Program-made: the position numbers and the translations under genes | Notes under the pieces: model-generated | The model's database searches: none | What the model was told of the DNA's origin: nothing | Seen by the model: the letters and a program-made list of their open reading frames with translations, nothing else | Source: Spirogloea muscicola | Taxonomy: Eukaryota; Streptophyta; Zygnematophyceae; Spirogloeales; Spirogloeaceae | DNA: 64,000 bases | Assembly: GCA_009602725.1 (NCBI GenBank) | Contig: WELB01000043.1 | Location: forward strand, 468,558-532,557 | Direction: 5' to 3' | In this document: positions 1-8,315 of the stretch, piece by piece | Position numbering within the stretch: position 1 is the first letter of the stretch | Layout: each line of letters begins with the position of its first letter

Positions 1-2553
1 ATGATGAAGTTTCTGTACTTCACATTGGACCATGAAGGCTTCAGACATCAGAGACAACATGATCTCTCCCCTGTTGACAACTCCCCTGTTGACCACACGA
101 CTTATCTGTTACCTGCTTTCCTTCTATTTGTTGGACTGTCATCCACAGGCAGCAATGAGTGTCTGCACCATGCTGTATTTCCAAGCAAGAGGAGAAGATG
201 AAGAGAACCAGATAACAACGATAAGAGGATCAGTGTAAGGTGCTGTATTACATACGTAATGATGAAAATGGTTAGCATGACTACTACGTCCTCGATCGAT
301 CGATTCAACGCAGTCAACAGCCATCTGCTCTAATGGCCAAGCTCCTACAGGAGCTTGGCCTCCTACAGGAGGAGGAAAGGACTCTCAAAGTATCTTTTTA
401 GCCTATGTTGATAAATCTAAAGTCTTTTGCTGAAGAACATCCTGTCTCTCAACTTGAGTGGTCTCATGCATAGTCACTACGATAGCGCCACTCCTAGCTA
501 CTAAGGATTTTAACCTAGAAACACGAAAGAGAAGAGATGAAGCGGCTTCCAGTACATTCTAACCACTTACTGTTTCAGTCCAACTTTCAACTCTGCCAGC
601 ATATGAGGTACATATGACACTGTTAGGTTTTCTTGGTATGTGATCACTATCTACAGTACAGTGAATGTCCAAAAGAGGAATCAGCCCAGTGACTCCTCCA
701 ATAGAGAGACTTTGAAGAGCACTTTCATGAGTCTCAGCAGTCCTGATGTCTAAAGTCGTAAGTACAAAGAGGGAGTGATACAGCAATAGCTCCTACGTAT
801 ACTACGAAGAATTTCGTGGCAGGAACATTTAAGTCCTGATGAATGCAGTGAGCCTGAGGTATTGCAAACCACCAAGATCAAGAAAATAACAGAATGCTCT
901 GGTTTTTTTGCACGTACAAGCGTACTAGCAGAGACTAATGCAATACTGGATATGGGAAAAGGTATCATATCCACAAGATTTCTTCATCTATCTTCGTGAT
1001 TTAGGCCCGCGTTTGCGCTATTATGAAAGCGATGTCCTAACCCCTCGACGGAAGGGACAGACCGCTTTTGTGCTTGTAGCTCAGATTGGATACAGAACCA
1101 GATTACTATAGCCCGAAGGAATGTCAGTCTTCACATGTTGCTGCCTCCTCTGTGAGAGACCAGCCTAGTGTAGGTTGAGATCTCTATGCAGGGTCAAATG
1201 GACAGCAAGGAGATGTGCTCTCTCCCTATGGTAGTCTGACATCACAAGGAAGCCTTTTTGCTGACGGGCTCGAGCATGCAGTAGCACGAGAGGGGATAGC
1301 TGTAAGCGCAGCAACACAAAAGTATTTCACGCAATCACCCTCCGACTGTGGCGTTGGCTGCAGAAGACCAATTCAACAAAGCAGGAGAAAGTCTGCCTAC
1401 ATGGAGTAGCAGCACGACTGCTGACGGGACGGAGCAAGTATTGCTACACCTACGACACCTACGCACAAGACGCCCTCCTCCTGAGAGAAAAGCAGTCACT
1501 GAGTGCGACCGGGCTGTGGCAAGACCCCAGGGTGGCCCTGAGGGCGGCCACCTCCAGATGCATCGCCTGGAGCTGGTGATCCTGCGAAGCCACTTTGGCT
1601 TGCAGGTCGCGCATGCGACTGTCTGCGACGCGCAGTAGCCACTGTGCGCCCGCAACGTCTGACCTGAGCGCGGAGGCCGCAGCCTGGGCCGCCAGCGCAT
1701 CGGCGTGCGCCTGCTGCCGGCACAGCCGTAGCTGCCCTGTCAAGTGTTGGCAGCAGTCTTCAAGGTACTTGGCCTGCTGGTACAGGCCGTCAGCCTCCTC
1801 CGAGCTGCTGCGCGCGGCGTGTCGAAGCTGCTTGTTGTCGTCCAGCACTCGCAGGCCCCACGCGAGAAGCTCGTCGCGCTCCACCGCCGTCTCCTCGGCG
1901 TAGCGCTGCCAGTCCTCCGCCAGCTGGGCGGCGTGCTCGGCCTCGCGCCGCAGCAGCAGCGCGTCGTTGAGCGCGTCCGCGAGGCAGCAGGCGGCTTGCC
2001 ATGCCGCCTCCACGGGGATGCCATGCTCGCTAGCTGCAGAGGTCGCCCTCCGGGGGCTCGACAGCTGGCGGCCGCAGCCTCTGCGGCCGGTCGAGGCCGT
2101 CCTGGGGCCGACGTCGGCCAGCTCGGCGCACGCGTCGGCGCGAAGCACGCCGCGCCTCTCGTGGCCTCCGCGTGGCCCACGGATTGGATTAGGCGCCTCG
2201 TCCTGCTCGGCGATCAGTGCCCCCGCACCGCCCAAGCTCCCGCCTTGGCCCTTCCGGCCCGGCTGCCCACACTCCCCCCGGCACCCGGCCGAAAGCCGTC
2301 CTGCCCCGAGGCCGCACGTCCGCTCGGGCCGCGGACGCCGCTCTCACATGGGAAATAGCTCTGCCAATGCAAGGCAATGGCTGTGCGAGGCCGGCCCAAA
2401 GGACTGTACAAGGTCTGAAAGGGCCGAAAGGCGCCATAAGCAGGAGCCTGTTCTCCAGGACCTCTGCAAGTGGGCGCGAGGTGGTAGCCAGCCTCCACAG
2501 CAGAGAATAGTACATGGCCTATCCATTAGTAAGTTGATTGCAAACTCTCCTAA
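1..2553. repeat. left arm of a 5.6-kb imperfect palindrome
   Basis: This stretch is the reverse complement of 2676-5642. In the first 180 bases I count 10 differences from the opposite arm (about 5-6%). It is about 410 bases shorter than the right arm because of one deletion near 2175-2185, matching right-arm bases of about 3045-3465. It carries a minus-strand coiled-coil gene copy (1459-2235). Bases 1-1330 contain no convincing gene; a short D-arm-like tRNA remnant lies near 1074-1125. The arm may continue beyond the window, because its outermost match is at base 1. Confidence 0.9.
1459..2235 (-). CDS. coiled-coil protein of an amplified unit, copy 1 (truncated 5' part)
   Basis: The open frame encodes about 258 residues of unknown function. 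Its C-terminal 180 residues are a heptad-rich coiled coil with a recognisable core (ACCLADALNDALLLRREAEH, then DGLYQQAKYLED, LRLCRQQ and LQAMHLEVAALRATLG). The N-terminal part present in copies 2 and 3, which holds a hydrophobic alanine-rich stretch, is missing because of the deletion in this palindrome arm, so the listed start is only the first ATG in the frame. No signal peptide, enzyme motif or transposase motif is visible. The remaining frame is open and its protein differs from copy 2 at few positions. Confidence 0.55.
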   Translation of the reverse strand: MGGAGALIAEQDEAPNPIRGPRGGHERRGVLRADACAELADVGPRTASTGRRGCGRQLSSPRRATSAASEHGIPVEAAWQAACCLADALNDALLLRREAEHAAQLAEDWQRYAEETAVERDELLAWGLRVLDDNKQLRHAARSSSEEADGLYQQAKYLEDCCQHLTGQLRLCRQQAHADALAAQAAASALRSDVAGAQWLLRVADSRMRDLQAKVASQDHQLQAMHLEVAALRATLGSCHSPVALSDCFSLRRRASCA

Positions 2554-2675
2554 AAGGTCATCTCATGTCTTGCGGAAAGTGATCGAGCTCCTTTCGATTG
2601 ACCAGAAGCAGAAGCGGAGGTAGTACCGGGTTATGATGCAGAGTAGTCTGCTATGGGTGTTGCTCTTTTCGTTCT

Positions 2676-5642
2676 TAAAAGAGTTTGCAACCAACATACT
2701 TACGGATAGTCCATTTACTATCTTCTTCTGGGGAGGCTGGCTGCCAACAGCGCCCACTTGCAGAGGTCCTGGAGAACAGGCTCCTGCTTATGGCGCATTC
2801 CGGCCCTTGTACAGTCCTTTGGGCCGGCCTCTCACAGCCATGGCCTTGCATCGGCAGAACTATTTCCCATGTGGGAGCGGCGTCCGCGGCCCGGGCGGAC
2901 GTGCGGCCTCGGGGCAGGACGGCTTTCGGCCGGGTGCCCGGGGGAGCTTGGGCAGCCGGGCCGGAAAGGCCAAGGCGGGAGCTTGGGCGGTGCGGGGCCA
3001 CTGATCGCAGAGCGGGACGGGGCTGCCGAATCCAATCCGTGGGCCAATGCCGCGCCCGGGGCAACGGCCTGCGCGGGAAACCGGCTCCCGCCACGCTGCC
3101 CGAGGCGGCCTGAAGCTCCCCCCCCCCCCTCCTCCCACTCTCTCGCCGAGCGCCCCTCCGCCGCCGCTGCCACCGCCGCCGCCGCCGTCGTCCGCCGCCG
3201 CCGCCGCCAAGGGCCTCTGCTTCTGCGACGTTGGTCCCAAGCAGGGACAGCGCCTGCACCAGCGCCGCGCCTTCCACCGCCGCCGGCCGCCGCGCCGACC
3301 GCCTCGCCGCTGCAGCCGCGCCAGTCATGGCGTCTGGTCTTCTGGGCCTGGCCACCGCGTTCATGGCGGCGTGGGCCACCGAAGCCTGCGCAGCCGCCAC
3401 CAGGCTCGGGCTGCTTCCCACGGCCACGAGCCCCCGGGCGGCCATGGCATCGTCGCACGCCTCCGAGAGCGAGAGGCGCGGCGTGCTTCGCGCCGACGCG
3501 TGCGCCGAGCTGGCCGAAGTCGGCCCCGGGACGGCCTCAAGTGGCCGCAGAGACCGCGGCCGCCAGCTGTCGAGCCCCCGGAGGACGACCTCTGCAGGCA
3601 GTGAGCATGGCATCCCCGTGGAGGCGGCATGGCAAGCCGCCTGCTGCCTCGCGGACGCGCTCAACGACGCGCTGCTGCTGCGGCGCGAGGCCGAGCACTC
3701 CGCCCAGCTGGCCGAGGACTGGCAGCGCTACGCCGAGGAGACGGCGGTGGAGCGCGACGAGCTTCTCGCGTGGGGCCTGCGAGTGCTGGACGACAACAAG
3801 CAGCTTCGACACGCCGCACGCAGCAGCACGGAGGAGGCTGACGGCCTGTATCAGCAGGCCAAGTACCTTGAAGACTGCTGCCAGCGCTTGACAGGGCAGC
3901 TACGGCTGTGCCGGCAGCAGGCGCACGCCGATGCGCTGGCGGCGCAGGCTGCGGCCTCCGCGCTTAGGTCAGACGTTGCGGGCGCGCGGTGGCTACTGCG
4001 CGTCGCAGACAGTCGCATGCGCGCCCTGCAAACCCAAGTGGCTTCGCAGGATCACCAGCTCCAGGCGATGCACCTGGAGGTGGCTGCCCTCAGGGCCACC
4101 CTGGGGATATGCCACAGCCCGGTCGCACTCAGTGACTGCTCTTCTCTCAGGAGGAGGGCGTCTTGTGCGTAGGTGTCGTAGGTGTAGCAATACTTGCTCC
4201 GTCCCGGCAGCAGTTGTGCTGCTACTCCAAGTAGGCAGTCTTTCTCCTGCTTTATTGAATTGGTCTTCTGCAGCCAACGCCACTGTCAGAGCGTGATTGC
4301 GTGAAATCCTTTTGTGTTGCTGCGCTTACAGCTATCCCCTCTCGTGCTACTGCATGCTCGAGCCCGTCAGCAGAAAGGCTTCCTTGTGATGTTAGACTAC
4401 CTTAGGGAGAGAGCACATCTCTTTGCCGTACATTTGACACTGCATAGAGATCTCAACCTATCTGAAATGCACTAGGCTGGTCTCTCACAGAGGAGGCAGC
4501 AACATATGAATACTGACGTTCTTCCGGGCTATAGTAGTCTGGTTCTGTATCCAAATCTGAGCTACAAGCACAAAAGCGGTTTGTCCCTTCCGTCTAGGGA
4601 TTAGGACATCGCTTTTTAACAGCGCAAACGCGGGCCTAAATCACGAAGGTAGATAAAAAAATCTTGTGGATATGATACCTCTTATATCCAGTATTGCATT
4701 AGTCTCTGCTAGTACGCAGAGACTAATGACTAATGCGTACAACCGCTTGTACGTGCAAAAAAACCAGAGCATTCTGTTATTTTCTTGATCTTGGTGGTTT
4801 GCAACACCTCAGGCTCACTGCATTTATCAGGACTTAGATGTTCCTGCCACGAACTTCTTGGTAGTATACATAGGACCTATTGCTGTATCACTCCCTCTTT
4901 GTACATATGACTTTAGACATCAGGACTGCTGAGACTCATGAAAGTGCTCTTTAAAGTCTCTCTATTGGAAGAGTCACTGGGCTGATTCCTCTTTTGGACA
5001 TTCACTGTACTGTAGATAGTGATCACATACCAAGAAAATCTAACTGTGTCATGTGCACCTCATATGCTGGCAGAGTTGAAAGTTGGACTGAAACAGTAAG
5101 TGGTTAGAATGTACTGGAAGCCGCTTAACCTCTTCTCTTTCGTGTTTCCAGGTTAAAATCCTTAGTAGCTAGGAGTGGCGCTATTGTAGTGACTATGCAT
5201 GAGACCACTCAAGTTGAGAGACAGGATGTTTTTCAGCTAAAGACTTTAGATTTATCAATATAGGCTAAGAAGATACTTTGAGAGTCCTTTCTGTAGGAGC
5301 TTGGCCATTAGAGCAGATGGCTGTTGACTGCGTTGAAACGATCGATCGAGGACGTAGTAGTCATGCTAACCATGTTCATCATTATGTATGTATTACAGCA
5401 CCTTACACTGATCCTCTTATCGTTGTTATCTGGTTCTCTTGTCATCTTCTCCTCTTGCTTGGGAACACAGCATGGTGCAGACATTTATTGTTGCCTGTGG
5501 ATGACAGTCCAACAAAAAGAAGGAAAGCAGGTAACAGATAAGTCGTGTGGTCAACAGGGGAGTTGTCAACAGGGGAGAGATCATGTTGTCTCTGATGTCT
5601 GAAGCCTTTATGGTCAAATGTGAAGTACAGAATCTTGATCAA
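2676..5642. repeat. right arm of the palindrome
   Basis: Reverse complement of 1-2553, separated from it by a spacer of about 120 bases (2554-2675). It is the longer arm and keeps the GC-rich 5' part of the coiled-coil unit (poly-C run near 3120 and GCC repeats at 3160-3210) that the left arm has lost. The spacer plus the inner part of this arm (about 2557-4500) recurs as a direct copy at 8316-10262. The outer part, 4500-5642, holds no gene I can recognise. Confidence 0.9.
3231..4172 (+). CDS. coiled-coil protein of an amplified unit, copy 2
   Basis: Frame of 313 residues, almost identical to copy 3 (8551-9933) over the coiled coil. A likely start is the Met near 3327 (MASGLLGLATAF), which opens a short hydrophobic alanine-rich stretch followed by a basic, serine-rich linker and then the coiled coil from about residue 130 to the end (RRRASCA). 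In copy 3 the same frame runs further upstream; here it is closed off by length changes in the poly-C and GCC runs near 3120-3210. A retroelement-type tail (2797-2845) lies upstream in the same orientation, as in copy 3, so that junction predates the duplication. Function unknown; host gene captured by a repeat, or the element's own protein, are both possible. Confidence 0.5.
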   Translation: MVPSRDSACTSAAPSTAAGRRADRLAAAAAPVMASGLLGLATAFMAAWATEACAAATRLGLLPTATSPRAAMASSHASESERRGVLRADACAELAEVGPGTASSGRRDRGRQLSSPRRTTSAGSEHGIPVEAAWQAACCLADALNDALLLRREAEHSAQLAEDWQRYAEETAVERDELLAWGLRVLDDNKQLRHAARSSTEEADGLYQQAKYLEDCCQRLTGQLRLCRQQAHADALAAQAAASALRSDVAGARWLLRVADSRMRALQTQVASQDHQLQAMHLEVAALRATLGICHSPVALSDCSSLRRRASCA

Positions 5643-5723
5643 AAGAATTCAGGAATGTCATCACATTTTATAGTACCAAAGTGTAAAAGGTAGGGGAAAC
5701 AATCACTTTAATGGCAACTTTAA

Positions 5724-5759
5724 GAGCCGTGTGCTTGGACATTTTCGCAAGCACGGTTC
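5724..5759 (+). ncRNA. group II intron domain V (relic)
   Basis: The 36 bases begin GAGCCGTG and end CACGGTTC, which pair as the lower stem with G.U at the expected place. An inner TGC/GCA stem follows, with a two-base AG bulge on the 3' side, as in canonical domain V; the AGC triad is intact. A following hairpin (about 5760-5790, AGAG..CTCT around an A-rich loop) fits domain VI and its branch-point A. It belongs to the mitochondrial insertion and is presumably non-functional in the nucleus. Domains I-IV are not identified. Confidence 0.75.
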
Positions 5760-5791
5760 CAAGAGACAAACAGAAATAACTGCCTCTCTCT

Positions 5792-5828
5792 ATGGGGTCG
5801 TGGGTTCAAATCCAACCTAGGGGGACCT
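5792..5828 (+). pseudogene. possible tRNA 3' half downstream of the group II intron
   Basis: Immediately after the putative intron end lies a T-arm-like sequence (GTGGGTTCAAATCCAAC; four of five stem pairs, TTCAAAT loop), followed by a G/C-rich end that could be an acceptor strand. This is what a tRNA gene split by a group II intron would leave on the 3' side. The matching 5' half is not found next to it, so identity is not assigned. Confidence 0.35.
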
Positions 5829-5884
5829 CCAGAAGAGGTCCAGAAAGCACCAAACAATATTAAGAGTTTGCAACTTACTTCTCG

Positions 5885-6548
5885 TGACGCTCCAGAACCC
5901 TGGCAGAATATTATCAAGGTGCAGCTACTCCTGTGATGCAAGGAGTACTGATCTGCATCGCGATGTCTTTTTATCTCTAAAATGTAATTTGTACTTGTAC
6001 TATGGCTGTTACTTCGTGCTTTGTGCGCACTTTCATTACGAAGGAGATTCAAATCCCAAGAGAAGCCCAAAGTCCATGAATTTACTATTTACAGTATCTA
6101 TAATTGTTCATTCATCGGTCCATCTTTTGCTTTTCAGAACTCTATGGATGAAGAAGTACATTCAGCTGCAATGTGAAGCAAGTGGCAATCCATGGTGTTG
6201 GTCTGATAAATCATCATATTTTGATATTTCGGACGAGCAATCTTTAAATTCATTCATGGTAATGGTTATACGGTTTCGAAAGATGGTTTGGGAGACGGTT
6301 AGTCACGTTACGTGGAAGTAGATAGTCGAGTAGTAGTACCTGCACAAGCTCCTCTAGGCATGATAATGACTTCAGCAGCTTCATAGTTGGGCAGTCCCAT
6401 CACTAGGTGTCAAGTGTGACGCAGTCCCCAGTCGCCATAATCAGACTTCTATCTTCAACAAAAGAGAAGGTGTCTACTGTGACCAATGCAGTGCGATTTG
6501 TGGAGACGATCAGGGCTTTCTGCCAATTGTAGTTGAAGCAGTCTCATA
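5885..6548 (+). pseudogene. cox2: cox2 pseudogene (cytochrome c oxidase subunit II) in the NUMT
   Basis: Successive frames read like COX2 from the N-terminus to near the C-terminus. DAPEPWQ and an AATPVMQG-like segment come first, then a HFHYEGDSNP stretch for the loop after the first membrane helix. Next come DISDEQSL, LLEVDSRVVVPAQAP and MIMTSAAS. The copper-site region reads [14 protein letters not shown] and is followed by LPIVVEAVS. Several frameshifts and stops (for example TAG in the codon after TSAAS) break it. In a working gene these residues form the Cu-A centre of complex IV; here the gene is dead. Confidence 0.9.
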
Positions 6549-6582
6549 AGACGATCATGTCTCTTCTCCAACAAATCTGCAA

Positions 6583-7680
6583 AACATGAGATTGACATCA
6601 TTTCTATCAGTAGATCCAAGCCCATGGTCCATCCTTGGCTCATCAGGAGCTTTAGCAATGACCGTTGAATGTGTAATGTACATGCATGCATTGCGAGGAG
6701 GCGGTATGCTTCTCAGCTTTGGTTAATTGTATACTGCTTTCGCGTGGTGGCGTGATGTGATCCTTGTATCTACTTATGAAGGTCACCACACACATGCTGC
6801 TGTGCAGCACGGCCTCGTTATGGTATGATCCTATATTCTATGTCTGAGCTTACCTTTTTCTTTGCCAATCTAGGCTATGCACGACGTGTAGATGTGTTTC
6901 CGGCTGAGATGGGCGTGCCAGCTGCATATCTGTCGTTCTTGCGACGACGAATTTCGGCCTGTTTGCAGCGTGCTCAGGCTAATGCTTTGCACCAGAAAGC
7001 TGGGCGAGCTCTAGTTGTTAGCAGAAGGGCTTCGTATCTGCCATCCAGTATTCAGGCATCATTTAACGACCTTAATGTATTGACCCGTGGTTACTGAGCG
7101 GGTCAACCTGCTGTAGATTATGTACGTCTCTAGATGTGCTTCCCTTTGTACTTGGCCATTTGGCCTTCGTTTGTTTCGAATACACGAAAAGTTTCTTTGT
7201 AGCCTTAGGGTTTGGGCATCAGACTTCTTCAGCCCCTTCTGTAGGAACTGGAGCTTTTTGGCCCTCTGAAAGAACGTGAGGTATTAGACCCTTGGGGTAC
7301 TCCATTCGTGACTGCTGTACTCTTACTTTCTTCTGGAGCTGCAAATCACATGGGCTCACCATCAATACTTGCAGGAACTAAAGAGCAGGCAATCTATGGT
7401 CTACTAGCTGCTGTTGTTTTAGCCATCGTCTTTACAGCCTTTCCAGCTATCGAACATGTCGAAGCTCCTCTTAACAGTTGAGATGGTATTGATGGCTCGA
7501 CGTTACAGGTTCTCATGGCTTTCACGTTATCATAGGCGCTGTTTTACTAAGCATATATTGTCTGCGCCAAGACGTGGGTCACTAATCGAGAGACATCATC
7601 TTTCTCCAGCACACTACTGGCATTTGTAGATGTGATTTGGCTGTTCTTATTCGTTTCTATCAATTGGTGGGGAGGATGAT
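6583..7680 (+). pseudogene. cox3: cox3 pseudogene interrupted by a retroelement fragment
   Basis: The first part (6583-6864) reads [19 protein letters not shown], then [29 protein letters not shown] and SELTFFFA, with internal stops. The reading resumes at about 7205 with SSAPSVGTGAFWP, LDPWGTPFVTAVLLLSSGA, GSPSILAGTKEQAIYGLL, EHVEAPLNS, DGIDGST, GFHVIIGA and finally HYWHFVDVIWLFLFVSI. This is the normal COX3 order. At least three frameshifts and stops after LNS and in the GFHVIIG region make it a pseudogene. The gap between the two parts is exactly the retroelement insertion. Confidence 0.93.
6865..7200 (+). mobile_element. 5'-truncated non-LTR element inserted in the cox3 relic
   Basis: It encodes only the last ~75 residues of the element's protein, ending in VLTRGY and a stop at 7095-7097, then a ~95-base 3' UTR of the subfamily with an ATACACGAAAAG-like end. 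The same C-terminus and UTR recur at 60800-61190 on the minus strand. Because the target is cox3, both ends are visible: the left flank is TTTCTTTGCC and the right flank is TTTCTTTGTAGCC, a likely target-site duplication with a two-base indel. The 5' truncation and the TSD are typical of target-primed reverse transcription. Confidence 0.82.
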
Positions 7681-7774
7681 AGAAGAAAGAGGAAATCAAA
7701 GCAAATGACATCTTGTATCTTGTAAGTATGTGCGAGAAGGTACTGTGAATCATCATACCACTACTGCTAGAAGT

Positions 7775-8300
7775 TGCTTTCTTGGTATCAGCTGAGCAAG
7801 TTGATGGCCTCCATGCAACGAAGTGAGGGGACTGATGTCGTAGGCTTGTTCGGATAACCACAGCCTCTAGCAGATCGTTTCGGATCAATGTTTCAGGAAC
7901 TTAAACTGCCTGATACTGCAAACCTCTTCATCGTACTAATGGCTCTTGTTCTTTCATGTACTGTTCAGTAGCCTGGGAAGTGATTCCTCTGAATACGGTA
8001 TGGTATTATCTGATCGTAGTGTAGGAGTACATAATCATCTGCTATCTCATCTTTTGGGCGCATATGGCATCCTACAGTTTTGCCCTCAGGCGTCTCGCAA
8101 GGACATACGTATCCCCTCTGGCTCTTGTTGAGAGCAGGTTGGTCTAGACATTTAGAGTATGCCCTTTCGGGGGCATGATGATCCGCCGCACCAATGGTGT
8201 CCTAAGAAGTTTCTGTTGGCTTGATAGTTACCATCATACTGACTTGTGCAGTTTCATGCAGTTTTACTGCAAGTACGGTGCTGCATTCCTCTATCCCTTT
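7775..8300 (+). pseudogene. nad1: nad1 pseudogene (NADH dehydrogenase subunit 1) in the NUMT
   Basis: Frames spell LMASMQRSEGTDVVGLFG, then PQPLADRF, LPDTANLFIVLMALVLS, VAWEVIPL, EYGMVLSDRSVG, LLGAYGI, AGWSRHLEYALSGA, SAAPMVS, EVSVGLIV and a CSFT-like segment. This is the order of ND1 from the quinone-site loop through the later helices. Stops and frameshifts occur throughout (for example a stop after GLFG). It is cut off where the coiled-coil unit begins at 8316. It lies downstream of cox3 in the same orientation. Confidence 0.9.
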
Positions 8301-8315
8301 GCTGATGCCAGTGGT

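Larger units (their letters stand above)
5690..8315 (+). other. nuclear mitochondrial DNA insertion (NUMT)
   Basis: A contiguous block with degenerate but recognisable mitochondrial content in one orientation: group II intron domain V/VI, a possible tRNA 3' half, cox2, cox3 and nad1. Every protein frame is broken by stops and frameshifts, so it cannot be an organelle contig or a working transfer. The block lies between the palindrome's right arm (ends 5642) and the third coiled-coil unit (starts 8316), and is interrupted by a retroelement tail at about 6865-7200. Mitochondrial rather than plastid origin follows from cox2, cox3 and nad1. Confidence 0.92.

Noticed and set aside
5690-8315. Plastid origin of the insertion, suggested by the group II domain V
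   Set aside because: cox2, cox3 and nad1 in the same block are mitochondrial genes.
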